Origin: Salmonella enterica subsp. enterica serovar Choleraesuis
GTDB lineage: Bacteria > Pseudomonadota > Gammaproteobacteria > Enterobacterales > Enterobacteriaceae
Assembly (NCBI GenBank): GCA_022846635.1
Contig: AP025685.1
Coordinates: forward strand, 1,984,001-2,048,000
DNA: 64,000 nucleotides
Reading direction: 5' to 3'
The stretch's first letter is position 1; the number at the start of each line of letters is the position of its first letter. Made by a program: the position numbers and the translations under genes. A model generated the notes under the pieces. That model searched no databases, was not told where the DNA came from, and saw nothing but the letters and a program-made list of their open reading frames with translations. Of this stretch, positions 18,564 through 28,584 are shown in pieces.

Positions 18564-19244
18564 ATGCTCAAGCGTATCTTCATTACCGGAACCGATACCT
18601 CCGTGGGGAAGACGGTAGTGTCGCGCGCACTGCTACAGGCGTTATCATCTCAGAGGCACAGCGCCGTCGGCTATAAACCAGTAGCAAAAGGTAGTAAGGA
18701 AACGCCTGAAGGGCTACGAAATAAAGACGCATTAGTCCTGCAAAGCACCTCTACGATAGAGCTGCCGTATAGCACTATCAATCCGGTGGCGTTGAGCGAA
18801 CAGGAAAGCAGCATTGCCCACAGTTCACCGATTAATTACGGCCTTCTGTCAGACAAACTGCATGAAGTAAACAGCCTTGCTGATTACACCGTCGTGGAAG
18901 GTACCGGCGGCTGGCGCAGTTTGATGAACGATTTGCGCCCATTATCTGAATGGGTGGTTCAGGAACAGCTGCCGGTTATTTTGGTGGTTGGTATCCAGGA
19001 GGGTTGTATCAACCATGCGCTGCTGACCGCCCAGGCGATTGCTAACGATGGGCTACCGCTGCTGGGCTGGGTTGCTAACCGAATTAACCCGGGGCTGGCG
19101 CACTACGCGGAAATTATTGACGTGCTGCGTAAAAAATTACCGGCGCCACTGCTTGGCGAGATCCCTTATCTTCCGCGCGCTGAACAGCGTGAACTGGCTC
19201 AGTATCTGGATATGGGGCTGGTTACTCAGGCTCTGGTTGGCTAA
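18564..19244 (+). CDS. bioD2: Dethiobiotin synthetase paralogue BioD2
   Basis: A 226-residue ATP-dependent dethiobiotin synthetase paralogue (YnfK in E. coli). The P-loop is [15 protein letters not shown], with a second conserved block [13 protein letters not shown]. The ATG at 18564 has GGAG six bases upstream and gives the E. coli N-terminus ([13 protein letters not shown]); an upstream in-frame TTG is less likely. It ends tail to tail with clcB, overlapping by 4 bases. Its physiological role beside the main bioD is not settled. Confidence 0.95.
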   Translation: MLKRIFITGTDTSVGKTVVSRALLQALSSQRHSAVGYKPVAKGSKETPEGLRNKDALVLQSTSTIELPYSTINPVALSEQESSIAHSSPINYGLLSDKLHEVNSLADYTVVEGTGGWRSLMNDLRPLSEWVVQEQLPVILVVGIQEGCINHALLTAQAIANDGLPLLGWVANRINPGLAHYAEIIDVLRKKLPAPLLGEIPYLPRAEQRELAQYLDMGLVTQALVG

Positions 19245-20560
19245 CCTTTCTGAGCCGCAGGCTGGGTTGCCTGTTTTGTGGCGAGATGCTGACGATAAAT
19301 AGAGTCAGGATGTAACGCTCGAGACACGACGGAACCAATCACACAGGCGACCAGCAAACCGGGGAGTAGCGAATATTCTCCGGTCATTTCACAGACCATC
19401 AACGTTGCCATAATTGGCGCATGAGTCGTTGCCGCCAGCAGCGCAGCCATCCCCGTTAGGCCCATCACCAAAATAAAATCAGGCCCCAGGCCCAGGGCTA
19501 TGCTAATAAGCTGGCCCAACAGCATGCCAGATGCGACACCGGCGAATAGCGTTGGCGTAAAAACGCCCCCAGGCGCGCCGGATCCGCTGCTGGCAATGAT
19601 AGCCAGCAACTTCCAGACCAGTATTCCTGCCAGTAGCGACATGGCCGGTGGCGCAGATAGAAACGATTGCACTACGCTATAGCCATTCCCCCACACCAGA
19701 GGGGTAATCAGTGATAATCCGCCTACACAAAGCCCGCCCAGCGCCAGCTGTAAAGGGGGGGCCAGTCGCAGGGCCAAAAATAAGCGATTACTAGCGGTCA
19801 TCAGCCATAGAAATAATGGCCCGGCAAATCCTGAAACCAGCCCGCACAATGTAATGGCCAGATAAAGCCCGGGTGATGGCACCGGTAGTTGAATAACCTG
19901 ATAAAGCGTTACATTACCCGGCGAGATAGCGTGGGTCACTAGCAAAGCGGTGACAGCGGAAATGACGACTGGCCCCAGTGATGCCAGCACCAGCGTTCCA
20001 AATAAGATCTCGGCGATAAACAGGCTTCCGGCAAGCGGGGCATGATAGGCGCTTGCCATGCCCGCCGCTGCGCCACAGGCAACCCACAGTTTCCACTCAT
20101 TGGGACGTGCAAGCTTCTGGGCGAATACTGATGCAGCCAGTGTAGCCAGCAGAATCATCGCGCCTTCACGCCCGATGGCGCTGCCGCTGACCACCACCAG
20201 CAAAGATGCCAGCGACTTCACCAGGCATGAAGGAACATCAAGGCGTCCGTCTCCGGTATCGATAGCTTCCATATAGTCGGCTGGCGCGTGGGGCCGCTGT
20301 CGGGTATAGCGCTGCCACATCCACAATAACGATCCTGCGGCCAGCCCTCCAAGCGCCGGGGTCAATACCCGACGAACGGGATCTAATGCCGCGGCAGCGT
20401 GTACCAGGCTGCCATTAAAATCGCCCAGCAGAAGTCGCTCCAGGGTTATCATTGCCAGGCGAAATAAGGCTACCGCGAGGGCGGCCAGTATACCGATAGT
20501 GATAGCGAAGCCCAGACGGCGCAACATAACTCGAATATCCGAAAAGCTATAGCGACCCAT
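19241..20560 (-). CDS. clcB: ClC-type chloride channel/antiporter ClcB
   Basis: A 439-residue ClC-family inner-membrane protein close to E. coli ClcB (YnfJ), linked to extreme acid resistance as an electrical shunt. Signature loops are present: [25 protein letters not shown] and the late [15 protein letters not shown]. The ATG at 20560 has GGGAG five bases upstream. A GTG at 20572 and an ATG at 20527 are alternatives. In E. coli ClcA a gating glutamate sits in GREGP; here the GREGA Glu is kept. Confidence 0.94.
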   Translation of the reverse strand: MGRYSFSDIRVMLRRLGFAITIGILAALAVALFRLAMITLERLLLGDFNGSLVHAAAALDPVRRVLTPALGGLAAGSLLWMWQRYTRQRPHAPADYMEAIDTGDGRLDVPSCLVKSLASLLVVVSGSAIGREGAMILLATLAASVFAQKLARPNEWKLWVACGAAAGMASAYHAPLAGSLFIAEILFGTLVLASLGPVVISAVTALLVTHAISPGNVTLYQVIQLPVPSPGLYLAITLCGLVSGFAGPLFLWLMTASNRLFLALRLAPPLQLALGGLCVGGLSLITPLVWGNGYSVVQSFLSAPPAMSLLAGILVWKLLAIIASSGSGAPGGVFTPTLFAGVASGMLLGQLISIALGLGPDFILVMGLTGMAALLAATTHAPIMATLMVCEMTGEYSLLPGLLVACVIGSVVSRALHPDSIYRQHLATKQATQPAAQKG

Positions 20561-20617
20561 CTGAACTCCCACATATCAAGACCTTGTTTTGCTCTGAATT
20601 TTACAGCAAATATGAGG

Positions 20618-20639
20618 GCGCGCACTAAAGCGTGCGCGC
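20618..20639. terminator. GC hairpin between osmV and clcB
   Basis: GCGCGCAC and GTGCGCGC pair perfectly around a six-base loop, about 27 bases past the osmV stop. There is no T-run on either side, so it could be a weak terminator or a 3'-end stabiliser. Confidence 0.5.
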
Positions 20640-20665
20640 GAAGGGCGGGAGAAGAGAGGAAAAAC

Positions 20666-21811
20666 TCAGCCAGTAACGATATTCAGCGCCCGTCGGGTAC
20701 GACCAGAACTGAGATAATCAGCGATATAATCCTGCGAGATTTCTCCGCTATAGCGGCCATCCTCATCGACTATCGGCATCCAGACCATATTATGCTCATA
20801 GAGTTTGGACAGCACGATACGCAGGTTATCTTCCGCCTTACCGGTGATCACGAATGGATGCAGCATCTCTTCACATCGCCCCTGAGCACCACGAGCCTCG
20901 CGACGCTTAACAAATCCAAGCGGCTTACCATCGCTATCGACAATAGCCAGCGAGCGCATATCGTTATCATCCATAATGGCAAATGCCTCTGGCAGCGGCA
21001 TATCTTTGCTGCCGGTAATGGTTGGCTGCTGGTCGGTAACGTCGCCAGCCTGAACCAGCAGCAGGCGTTTCAGCGTGCGATCCTGGCCAACAAAAGAGCC
21101 TACGAACTCGTTTGCCGGCTTGGCCAGCAATTCATCAGGGCTGGCGCACTGCACGATTTTTCCCTGCCGGAATACCGCAATTCGGTCGCCTAGTTTCAAT
21201 GCTTCGTCGATATCATGGCTAACCAGCATTACGGTTTTACGCAGCTGGCGCTGCATCTCCAAAAACTCATTTTGGATGACCTCTCGGTTGATCGGGTCAA
21301 TAGCGCCAAAAGGTTCATCCATCAGTAACACCGGAGGATCTGCCGCCAGAGCGCGGATCACGCCGATACGCTGCTGCTGTCCGCCGGACAGCTCTTTGGG
21401 GTAGCGGGGCAGATAGTGTTTAGGATCCAACGCTACCATATTCATCAACTCGGCAGCCCGTTCCTGGCAACGCTTTTTGTCCCAGCCCAGCATGCGGGGA
21501 ACAACGGTGATATTTTCCGCGATGGTCATATTAGGAAATAGCCCGATTTGCTGGATAACATAGCCAATATTGCGCCGCAGGGTGACGGTGTCGAACTCTT
21601 CGGTATTTTTACCGTTAATCAAAATTTTGCCGCTGCCCGGAGTTATCAGGCGATTGATCATCTTAAGTGTGGTTGTTTTTCCACAGCCAGATGGCCCAAG
21701 AAGGACACACATTTCACCTTTTGGCACGTGCAGGTTAACGTTATCGACCGCGTTAAATACCTGGCCATTTTTCTGCTTAAATTGCTTGGTTAAATTTTCC
21801 AGTTTTATCAT
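20666..21811 (-). CDS. osmV: OsmU betaine ABC importer, ATPase OsmV
   Basis: A 381-residue ABC ATPase of the glycine betaine class. Visible motifs are Walker A GPSGCGKTT, signature LSGGQQQR, Walker B VLLMDEP and the H-loop LVSHD. The C-terminal third (about 255-380) forms two CBS domains, typical of osmotically gated importers. It is the last gene of osmYXWV and pairs with two permeases and one binding protein. The system matches Salmonella OsmU (osmVWXY), next to clcB there as well, and takes up glycine betaine and choline-O-sulfate during osmotic stress. Confidence 0.93.
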   Translation of the reverse strand: MIKLENLTKQFKQKNGQVFNAVDNVNLHVPKGEMCVLLGPSGCGKTTTLKMINRLITPGSGKILINGKNTEEFDTVTLRRNIGYVIQQIGLFPNMTIAENITVVPRMLGWDKKRCQERAAELMNMVALDPKHYLPRYPKELSGGQQQRIGVIRALAADPPVLLMDEPFGAIDPINREVIQNEFLEMQRQLRKTVMLVSHDIDEALKLGDRIAVFRQGKIVQCASPDELLAKPANEFVGSFVGQDRTLKRLLLVQAGDVTDQQPTITGSKDMPLPEAFAIMDDNDMRSLAIVDSDGKPLGFVKRREARGAQGRCEEMLHPFVITGKAEDNLRIVLSKLYEHNMVWMPIVDEDGRYSGEISQDYIADYLSSGRTRRALNIVTG

Positions 21812-21848
21812 TGTTTTCTCCAGCGTCGTCAGTGATGACGCAAAAAAT

Positions 21849-22499
21849 CTAGTGGCGCAGGCCTTTTGGGGTCAATGCGTTTTGCAGCCCGTGTAACAGC
21901 CAGTCGAGAATTATCGCCAGCAGGCAAATAAGCACTGCGCCGGTAATCAGCAGACGGATATCACTACCGCCAATACCGTTAAGTAGCAGCAATCCCAGCC
22001 CGCCGGCACCAATCACTGCAGCAATAGCCATTACGCCAATATTCATCACTACCGCAGTACGGATACCGCCGAAAATAACGGGTAGCGCCATTGGAATTTC
22101 AACCCAGCGCAGACGCTGCCAGAAAGTCATGCCGATACCGCGTCCCGCTTCGCTAAGTTCCGCAGGCAAGTTATCCAAAGCGGTAAAGGTGTTACGGATA
22201 ATTGGCAGTAAGGAGTAAAGGAACACTGCCGTTACCGCAGGCACTGTCCCGATGCCACGACCGATAAGCGAAAACAGGGGGATCATCAGCCCGAACAGCG
22301 CGATGGATGGGATAGTAAGAACAATGGTAGCCAGGCCAAGAACAGGGGCCGATAGCCACTTATGGCGAACCAGAAGCACTCCAACCGGAACACCGACAAT
22401 AATTGCCATTCCTACGGCCATGATAACCAGCCAGAGGTGTTGAAGAGTGAGGCTGCCAAGATAGCCAGCGTTTTCAATCATATAATTAATCGTTTCCAC
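21849..22499 (-). CDS. osmW: OsmU ABC importer permease OsmW
   Basis: A 216-residue membrane permease with about five helices and the binding-protein-dependent transport motif (SEAGRGIGMTFWQRLRWVEIP), which docks to the ATPase. It is 37 bases upstream of osmV and 9 bases downstream of osmX, so translation is coupled. It forms the channel together with OsmY. Assignment of W versus Y follows the Salmonella gene order. Confidence 0.92.
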   Translation of the reverse strand: METINYMIENAGYLGSLTLQHLWLVIMAVGMAIIVGVPVGVLLVRHKWLSAPVLGLATIVLTIPSIALFGLMIPLFSLIGRGIGTVPAVTAVFLYSLLPIIRNTFTALDNLPAELSEAGRGIGMTFWQRLRWVEIPMALPVIFGGIRTAVVMNIGVMAIAAVIGAGGLGLLLLNGIGGSDIRLLITGAVLICLLAIILDWLLHGLQNALTPKGLRH

Positions 22500-22508
22500 A
22501 CACTCTCC

Positions 22509-23411
22509 TTACAGCAGGCCTTGCTGTTGTAAAAACTCACGGGCGACCTTTTGCGGCGTTTCGTGAGAAATATCCACCCGGGCATTAAGATCGGTGATGA
22601 CTTCGTTATTAAGTCGGGCAGAGAGTTCGTTGAGCGCATCGGCAAGACCAGGATTAGCCTTTAGGGTATCCTCGCGCACTACCGGCGTAACGGCGTAGCT
22701 GGGGAAAAAGCCTTTATCATCTTCCAGCACCTTCAGATCGAATCCTTTAACCCGGCCATCGGTGGTATAGATAAGCCCTGCCTCAACAAAACCGTCGCGA
22801 ATAGCGTTATAGACTAAGCCGGGGTCCATCTGGCGGATCTGTGGACGATCGAGCTTCATGTTGTAAGCCTCTTGCAATGGCTTCATACCATCGCTGCGCC
22901 CGGAGAACTCAAGGTCCAGCCCCAGCATCCAGTTGTGTTTAGGATCGGTCTGGCGGATGTGTTCAATTCGGGCTACAAGCTGAGACATCGTATTTATTTG
23001 CTCTTTTTCGGCTCGCTTTCGCTGCATGGCAAAAGCATAGGTATTGTTCATTTTGGCTGGGTTAAGCCACACCAGACCCACTTTCGCATCCAGACGTTTT
23101 ACGGTGTCGTACGACTCCTGAGGCGACATGCGTTTATTGATGTGGTTAAAGATGATGAGCGAGGTGCCGGTGTATTCCCATGTCATATCAATTTGTTTAT
23201 TGATCATAGCATTACGTGAAATAGTGGTGGCGATATTGGTCTGCGGTGTAACATCAAATCCTTTCTTTTTTAAATACTGAACCGTCATAGCGGACAAAAT
23301 ATGCTGCTCGGTAAAGCTTTTAGTCGCCAGGATCAGCGGTGCCGCCTGGCTCTGAGTGCTAATGAATAGCATTCCCGCCATGAGCCAGCCGGTGAGGGTA
23401 GTTAATTTCAT
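22509..23411 (-). CDS. osmX: OsmU substrate-binding protein OsmX
   Basis: A 300-residue periplasmic binding protein of the OpuAC/ProX-like class with a signal peptide (cleavage after SQA, about residue 23). The mature start [17 protein letters not shown] is typical of quaternary-amine binding proteins (GSKxFTEQ). It delivers glycine betaine or choline-O-sulfate to the OsmW/OsmY permeases. The gene lies between the two permease genes. Confidence 0.93.
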   Translation of the reverse strand: MKLTTLTGWLMAGMLFISTQSQAAPLILATKSFTEQHILSAMTVQYLKKKGFDVTPQTNIATTISRNAMINKQIDMTWEYTGTSLIIFNHINKRMSPQESYDTVKRLDAKVGLVWLNPAKMNNTYAFAMQRKRAEKEQINTMSQLVARIEHIRQTDPKHNWMLGLDLEFSGRSDGMKPLQEAYNMKLDRPQIRQMDPGLVYNAIRDGFVEAGLIYTTDGRVKGFDLKVLEDDKGFFPSYAVTPVVREDTLKANPGLADALNELSARLNNEVITDLNARVDISHETPQKVAREFLQQQGLL

Positions 23412-23427
23412 CTTTATAACTCTCCGT

Positions 23428-24141
23428 TTAGGCAGTGTGCGGGCTGAGCCACTGACCGAGAAAAGCCAGTGCCATATCCAAAATTAATGCAAACAATGCT
23501 GTTGCTGCGGCTCCTAAAATCAGGGTGGGAAAATCGTTCAGATAGATGCCAGGGAAAATGAGCTCACCATAGCTACTGGCGCCAATCAGAAACGCCAGAG
23601 GAGCGGTACCCACATTGATGGCCGTAGCGATTCTGATGCCAGAAAGCATGACCGGCCATGCATCAGGTAACTCAACCATGCGTAGCCGCTGGCTACGGGT
23701 CATACCAATACCTTTTGCCGCTTCAGTTAGCGCTGGCGGTACCGCACACAATCCCGCATAGGTGTTACGTACAATAGGCAGCAAAGAAGCGAGGAACAGC
23801 GCGACAATAGCCGGCTTATCCCCAATGCCAATGACTACCATCGCCAGAGCCAAAACCGCCAGCGGTGGTAAAGTATTTCCGACGTTGAAAATTTGCATGA
23901 CATATTCCGCCCAGCGCCGGGCAAAAGGGCGGCTAAGGAATATGCCGCTGGGTACTCCTACAAGTAACGCCAGGGCCATGGAACTAAAAACCAGAATTAG
24001 GTGCTGTTTTCCGAGGTAAACCAGGTCAATCTGACGCTCGCGAATGGTTTCAATACCAATCCCCCAGACCAGTAATGCCAGGATTACCGCTAAAATCACA
24101 AACCCCAATAGCAGGCGTCCGGCAAATGTGTTTTGCTTCAT
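23428..24141 (-). CDS. osmY: OsmU ABC importer permease OsmY-type
   Basis: A 237-residue permease, first gene of the four-gene operon. It has about six helices and the EAA motif [21 protein letters not shown]. It pairs with OsmW. The name follows the Salmonella osmU locus and should not be confused with the unrelated E. coli periplasmic OsmY. The operon promoter should lie in the 295-base gap before ydgC. Confidence 0.9.
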   Translation of the reverse strand: MKQNTFAGRLLLGFVILAVILALLVWGIGIETIRERQIDLVYLGKQHLILVFSSMALALLVGVPSGIFLSRPFARRWAEYVMQIFNVGNTLPPLAVLALAMVVIGIGDKPAIVALFLASLLPIVRNTYAGLCAVPPALTEAAKGIGMTRSQRLRMVELPDAWPVMLSGIRIATAINVGTAPLAFLIGASSYGELIFPGIYLNDFPTLILGAAATALFALILDMALAFLGQWLSPHTA

Positions 24142-24436
24142 TGCGTATCTCCATATCCCGTCTTAAAACCTAAAAAATCATCCCGTAACAAGACGAGTTT
24201 TTGTGCTGACAATATGGCCTATAGCAATATCTTTACATTACATCCAGTTTGTTAACATTTTTTGATATGATAATTTTTACCGTAAATCAGCCAGTTGCCC
24301 TTATGCAGGCTGGGCTGAGTGTAAACAGACCAGGAATCGTCTGATGTTCATTAATGTAAGGTGACACCGTCACTTTGTAGCTGATGAATTACATGGCGTT
24401 TGCGATGGGTTTGGTTGAGTCATATAGGAGCGTCGG
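24142..24436. other. Divergent osmU-ydgC promoter region
   Basis: An AT-rich 295-base gap between divergently transcribed osmY and ydgC. Osmotic control elements are expected here, but I cannot point to a specific site with confidence. Confidence 0.5.
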
Positions 24437-24772
24437 GTGGGGATTTTAATAAAAGCGCTTATTGGAGCGCTGGTGGTGGTGTTGATTGGTTTACTGGCGA
24501 AAACGCGTAATTATTACATTGCCGGATTAGTGCCTTTATTTCCGACTTTTGCGTTGATCGCCCACTATATAGTGGTGACAGAGCGCAACGTTGCAGCTTT
24601 ACGCACCACTATTGTTTTCGGGATGTGGGCGATTATTCCCTATTTTGTCTATCTGGCTTCGCTCTGGCTGTTTAGTGCAATGATGCGCATCCCACTGGCC
24701 CTGGGGTGTGCCGTGGGATGCTGGGCGCTATCGGCCTGGCTGCTAATTGTTATCTGGACACGCCTGCATTGA
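24437..24772 (+). CDS. ydgC: Inner-membrane protein YdgC (GlpM family)
   Basis: A 111-residue protein with about four helices, the same length as E. coli YdgC and very similar (LLAKTRNYYIAGLVPLFPTF). GlpM-family proteins are linked to alginate production in Pseudomonas; the role here is unknown. The start is GTG, with GGAGC nine bases upstream. In E. coli ydgC sits beside rstA, so this placement reflects rearrangement. Confidence 0.93.
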   Translation: MGILIKALIGALVVVLIGLLAKTRNYYIAGLVPLFPTFALIAHYIVVTERNVAALRTTIVFGMWAIIPYFVYLASLWLFSAMMRIPLALGCAVGCWALSAWLLIVIWTRLH

Positions 24773-24791
24773 TGCGTAATCCATCAGGTGA

Positions 24792-25418
24792 TTAAAGATA
24801 AAGTTCACGCAGGCTTACCGGGAGTATCATACCGCGCTGCCAACGCACCAGAGTGTGGCGAGTCAGTTCGCCTAATGCCTCGTAAAACGGGTGGCCGGCG
24901 CGCTCGGTAAAGCATTCTAAAAAGCGATCGGCCCATGGTAGCAAGTGCCAGGCAAGCAGTTCATCCAGCGCCTGCTGTTCACCGGCCTCTGCCAGCCAGG
25001 CCGCCATCAGTAACAGCAGGCCAATATGGTCTTCTGGCTCATTTTGAGCGGCAAGGCTGGCAATATTGTGTTCACGCATCCACTGACGCAGCTCTAGCGT
25101 TGAGTCGCCAAATAAGACCTTTTCTTTATCAAGCCAGACTGAACCCCATGGGGCCGCAGGAAGGGCGTAAGGGCCAATAAATAATCTTTGCCATGCTTCA
25201 TCCAGGTCTGCGCCAGCTGAGCCTTCCTGCATTTTTGCAGCAATTGATGGCAACTCACTAAACGGCATCGGCCACTCGTCAGCCCATTCGGTAGTTGCCA
25301 GCATCTGCATCAAAGGTGCAGCTTCCTGGCTGGACGGGGCTGAATAAAATAGTGTTCCCAGCACCCGGCCGGTGAGCGAAATACAGGCCAGACGGTCAGC
25401 GTTAGGCGTAATGGTCAT
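24792..25418 (-). CDS. dmsD: Tat proofreading chaperone DmsD
   Basis: A 208-residue TorD/DmsD-family chaperone. All-helical, it binds the twin-arginine signal peptide of DmsA and YnfE-type reductases until the molybdenum cofactor is loaded. The family block W-GSVWLDKEKVLFGDSTLELR is present, as is the EPEDH motif used for signal binding. It lies directly downstream of the reductase gene, so client and chaperone are kept together, though ynfG and ynfH between them are missing. Confidence 0.93.
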   Translation of the reverse strand: MTITPNADRLACISLTGRVLGTLFYSAPSSQEAAPLMQMLATTEWADEWPMPFSELPSIAAKMQEGSAGADLDEAWQRLFIGPYALPAAPWGSVWLDKEKVLFGDSTLELRQWMREHNIASLAAQNEPEDHIGLLLLMAAWLAEAGEQQALDELLAWHLLPWADRFLECFTERAGHPFYEALGELTRHTLVRWQRGMILPVSLRELYL

Positions 25419-25494
25419 GCGAATTCCTTAGTTCAGGGCGTGCTCCCGATAGCTTTGGCGCGCCGTTATTTTATCTTGCCAGTTGAGGCTAAGG

Positions 25495-25518
25495 TAGCCC
25501 GGAGCATCCGGGCTGGAC
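25495..25518 (-). terminator. Hairpin between ynfE and dmsD
   Basis: AGCCCGGA and TCCGGGCT pair around a two- to four-base loop just past the reductase stop on the minus strand. It may limit read-through into dmsD. Confidence 0.5.
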
Positions 25519-27948
25519 TCAAAGTTTTTCTATTTCCACCAGGTTAGTGTGCTGGGGATTACCTTTAGCCAGCGGGGAGGGCCGCTGGGTGGTCAGCGTA
25601 TTCATGCAGGCTCCGCGATCGATGCGATCGCCATTCATGTTGGCATCATGCCAGGCTCCCTGACCCATTGCAGTGACTCCTGGCATAATACGTGGGGTGA
25701 CTTTAGCGTTGAGTCGCACTTCACCCCGGGCATTGAATACTCGCACCATATCACCATTAGCTATTTGTCTGCGGGCTGCATCCTGCGGGTTCAGCCATAC
25801 TTCCTGGCGGCAGGCTGCCTGTAGAACATCCACATTGCCATAGCTGGAGTGTGTACGGGCCTTATAGTGAAAACCAAACATTTGTAGAGGATACTGGCTG
25901 CGTTCCGGCGAATCCCAGCCTTCAAAGGTACTGGTATATATTGGCAACGGAGAGATAACTTCGTCAGGTTCAAGTTCCCAGCTTGCGGCGATCTCAGCGA
26001 GGCGAGTTGAGTAGATCTCAATTTTCCCTGAAGGTGTTTTCAGGGGATGAGCTTGCGGATCTTCGCGAAATTTGCGATAGGCCACGAAATGACCTTCTGG
26101 ATCATGGCGTTTATAGATACCCATCTTTTTCAAATCATTGTACGCAGGAAGCTCAGGATCGCGGTCGCGCATTTTGGCGTAGAGATACTGTAGCCACTGC
26201 TCCTGGCTTCGTCCCTCGGTAAATGTCTGATAGACATCTGGCCCGAGCCTTCTGGCAACTTCACTTAGGATCCAGTAAATAGGACGGCGTTCGAATTTCG
26301 GCCCGGTGGCGGGTTGGCTGAAAATCAGATAACCCATATTCCCGGCGTAATCGTTGGGAATAATATCTTCCTGCTCTACAGTCATGAGATCGGGCAGCAG
26401 AATATCGGCATATTTTGCCGATGAGGTCATAAAATTCTCAATAACTACAATGGTTTCACACTGACTGACATTGGCTAAAATATCGTGAGTTTTGTTGATA
26501 TCAGAGTGCTGATTAACCAGCGTATTCCCGGCGTAATTCCAGATAAATTTAATCGGCACATCCAGCCGTTCTTTACCTCGAACCCCATCGCGTTTAGCTG
26601 TCATCTCGGTACCGCGCGAGATGGCATCAGTCCAGCTAAAGCAGGATATTGCGGTGGTAACCGGATTTGTCAGCACCGGCATGCGCTCGATTGTTATGGT
26701 ATAGGTTGATTCACGGGCTCCGCTGTTGCCACCACTAATGCCAACATTGCCGGTGAGGATAGGCAGCATGGCAATGGCACGTGCCGTTAGTTCGCCATTA
26801 GCCTGTCGCTGTGGTCCCCAACCCTGACAAATATAGGCCGGTTTAGTCCGGCCAATCTCACGCGCCAGTTTCACTATTTTATCCGCCGGGATCCCGGTAA
26901 TTCTGGACGCCCATTGCGGCGTTTTGGCTGTATTATCATCGCTAAGACCAAGAATCCACGCCTTGTAGTGGCCGTTAGCCGGTGCGCCCTCTGGTAGCGT
27001 TTTTTCGTCGTAACCAACACAGTATTTATCTAAAAAAGGCTGGTCGACCATGTTTTCGGTGATAAGCACCCAGGCGATACCGGCAACCAGCGCAGCATCA
27101 GTCCCGGGCCGAATCGGTATCCACTCATCTTCCCGGCCCGCAGCGGTGTCGGTATAACGCGGATCAATGATAATCATCCGGGCATTAGAGCGTTCTCTGG
27201 CTTGCTCCAGGTAATAGGTAATTCCGCCACCGCTCATACGCGTTTCAGCTGGATTATTGCCAAACATCACCACCAGTTTGCTATTAGCAATATCTGAGGT
27301 GCTGTTGCCGTCATTGCTGCCATAGGTATAAGGCATGGCGCAGCTGATCTGCGCCGTACTATAGGTGCCATATTGATTTAGAAACCCGCCATAGCAATTC
27401 ATCAAACGGGCGACGAGTGAGGCGGAAGGTGATGAGCGGGTAATGTTGCCGCCCACGATACCTGATGAGTAGTTTATATAAATCGACTCATTGCCATAGC
27501 GTGCAACCGTATCCTTCAGGCTGTTGGCGATGGTATCGAGTGCTTCTTCCCAGCTAATACGTACAAATGCCCCTTCACCGCGTGCGCCTGCACGTTTCAT
27601 CGGATAGTTCAGGCGGTCTGGATGATTGATTCGCCGGCGAATAGAACGGCCACGCAGACAGGCCCGAACCTGGTGATCACCATAAATATCGGCACCAGTA
27701 TTATCCGTTTCGACCCAATAAACTTCATCATCCCGTACATGCAGGCGCAGAGCGCAGCGGCTGCCGCAGTTAACTGAGCAAGCCCCCCAAACCACTTTCT
27801 CCACTGGCTTAACGCTCTGCGCGATGGCTGAAGCCGCGCAGCGCATGCTAAAAGGTAGGGTAATGCCACCGGCGGCCAGTGCCAGCCCGCCAAGCGTGCC
27901 ATTTTTAATCAGGCAACGGCGGCTGATGCCGCTTTTTTGCTTTGACAT
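25519..27948 (-). CDS. ynfE: DMSO/selenate reductase catalytic subunit (YnfE/YnfF type)
   Basis: A 809-residue molybdopterin enzyme; length and sequence match E. coli YnfE/YnfF. The ATG at 27948 is chosen because it opens with the twin-arginine signal (SRRCLIKNG); a longer frame to 28095 would bury it. The [4Fe-4S] cysteines are in CSVNCGSRC and, further on, VRACLRG. The Mo-ligand serine lies in QYGTYSTAQI. It reduces S- or N-oxides or selenate in the periplasm. The electron-transfer (ynfG) and anchor (ynfH) genes are absent: the next gene is dmsD. It may use subunits encoded elsewhere. Confidence 0.92.
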   Translation of the reverse strand: MSKQKSGISRRCLIKNGTLGGLALAAGGITLPFSMRCAASAIAQSVKPVEKVVWGACSVNCGSRCALRLHVRDDEVYWVETDNTGADIYGDHQVRACLRGRSIRRRINHPDRLNYPMKRAGARGEGAFVRISWEEALDTIANSLKDTVARYGNESIYINYSSGIVGGNITRSSPSASLVARLMNCYGGFLNQYGTYSTAQISCAMPYTYGSNDGNSTSDIANSKLVVMFGNNPAETRMSGGGITYYLEQARERSNARMIIIDPRYTDTAAGREDEWIPIRPGTDAALVAGIAWVLITENMVDQPFLDKYCVGYDEKTLPEGAPANGHYKAWILGLSDDNTAKTPQWASRITGIPADKIVKLAREIGRTKPAYICQGWGPQRQANGELTARAIAMLPILTGNVGISGGNSGARESTYTITIERMPVLTNPVTTAISCFSWTDAISRGTEMTAKRDGVRGKERLDVPIKFIWNYAGNTLVNQHSDINKTHDILANVSQCETIVVIENFMTSSAKYADILLPDLMTVEQEDIIPNDYAGNMGYLIFSQPATGPKFERRPIYWILSEVARRLGPDVYQTFTEGRSQEQWLQYLYAKMRDRDPELPAYNDLKKMGIYKRHDPEGHFVAYRKFREDPQAHPLKTPSGKIEIYSTRLAEIAASWELEPDEVISPLPIYTSTFEGWDSPERSQYPLQMFGFHYKARTHSSYGNVDVLQAACRQEVWLNPQDAARRQIANGDMVRVFNARGEVRLNAKVTPRIMPGVTAMGQGAWHDANMNGDRIDRGACMNTLTTQRPSPLAKGNPQHTNLVEIEKL

Positions 27949-28209
27949 AACAGATAGCTCCAGTAAACGGAGGTCGCTAAGACCAGTGCCAAAAATAAGA
28001 TGAAATAAAGGAATCGGAGCATCTTGATAAAGGTCTGTGCGCTCCTGGGGCAGGATGTTACCTGGAAAGGAGTAGGGAATATTAATTCTGGTCAAAAAGT
28101 ATCAAGAAATGCGTAAGTTGCGCGAGAAAAGAGTGATGATATTTTAGCCGGTGGCCAGAGGCAGGATTTAATAAAGAAGAGGGCCGGGTAAAAACCCGGC
28201 TCTCTTACG

Positions 28210-28479
28210 TCATTGAGTGTTTGCTGCTGATGCGTCGTCTGATGAGCGCTGATAAACGATTTTTTGCGTGTCATTAGCACAGTGACCGACGACCTGGCCC
28301 GGTGCTGAATCGGCTTCATCGTTAGGGACAATGGTCAGAGTAAAGCCATTTTCCGGAACGCCATTACCGATGATTTTATGTGCGATATCATCACGTACAC
28401 TTTCACAAGATTTAACTGCGGCCATCGCCGGGGCTGTGACAGTTAACATCAATACGCTGGCTAAAATAATGCCTTTCAT
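28210..28479 (-). CDS. ynfD: Secreted DUF1161 protein YnfD
   Basis: An 89-residue protein with a signal peptide (cleavage after AMA, about residue 20) and a short DUF1161 domain with two conserved cysteines (VKSCESV and VGHCAND). It matches E. coli YnfD in position between ynfE and ynfC. Function is unknown; it should be a small periplasmic protein. GGAGAA lies upstream of the ATG. Confidence 0.88.
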   Translation of the reverse strand: MKGIILASVLMLTVTAPAMAAVKSCESVRDDIAHKIIGNGVPENGFTLTIVPNDEADSAPGQVVGHCANDTQKIVYQRSSDDASAANTQ

Positions 28480-28584
28480 GTGATTCTCCTTGGCGCCTGT
28501 TTTGTGCTCATAATTATAACACTATGGCGGTAAATTATTGTATTGTAAGCCTTGCATGCGGATTAATCTTATCAGGAGCGGCGG

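Noticed and set aside
28080..28115. FNR site upstream of ynfE
   Set aside because: Only one good half (TTGAT followed by a poor second half TTTGA) and about 150 bases from the start. Too weak to list.
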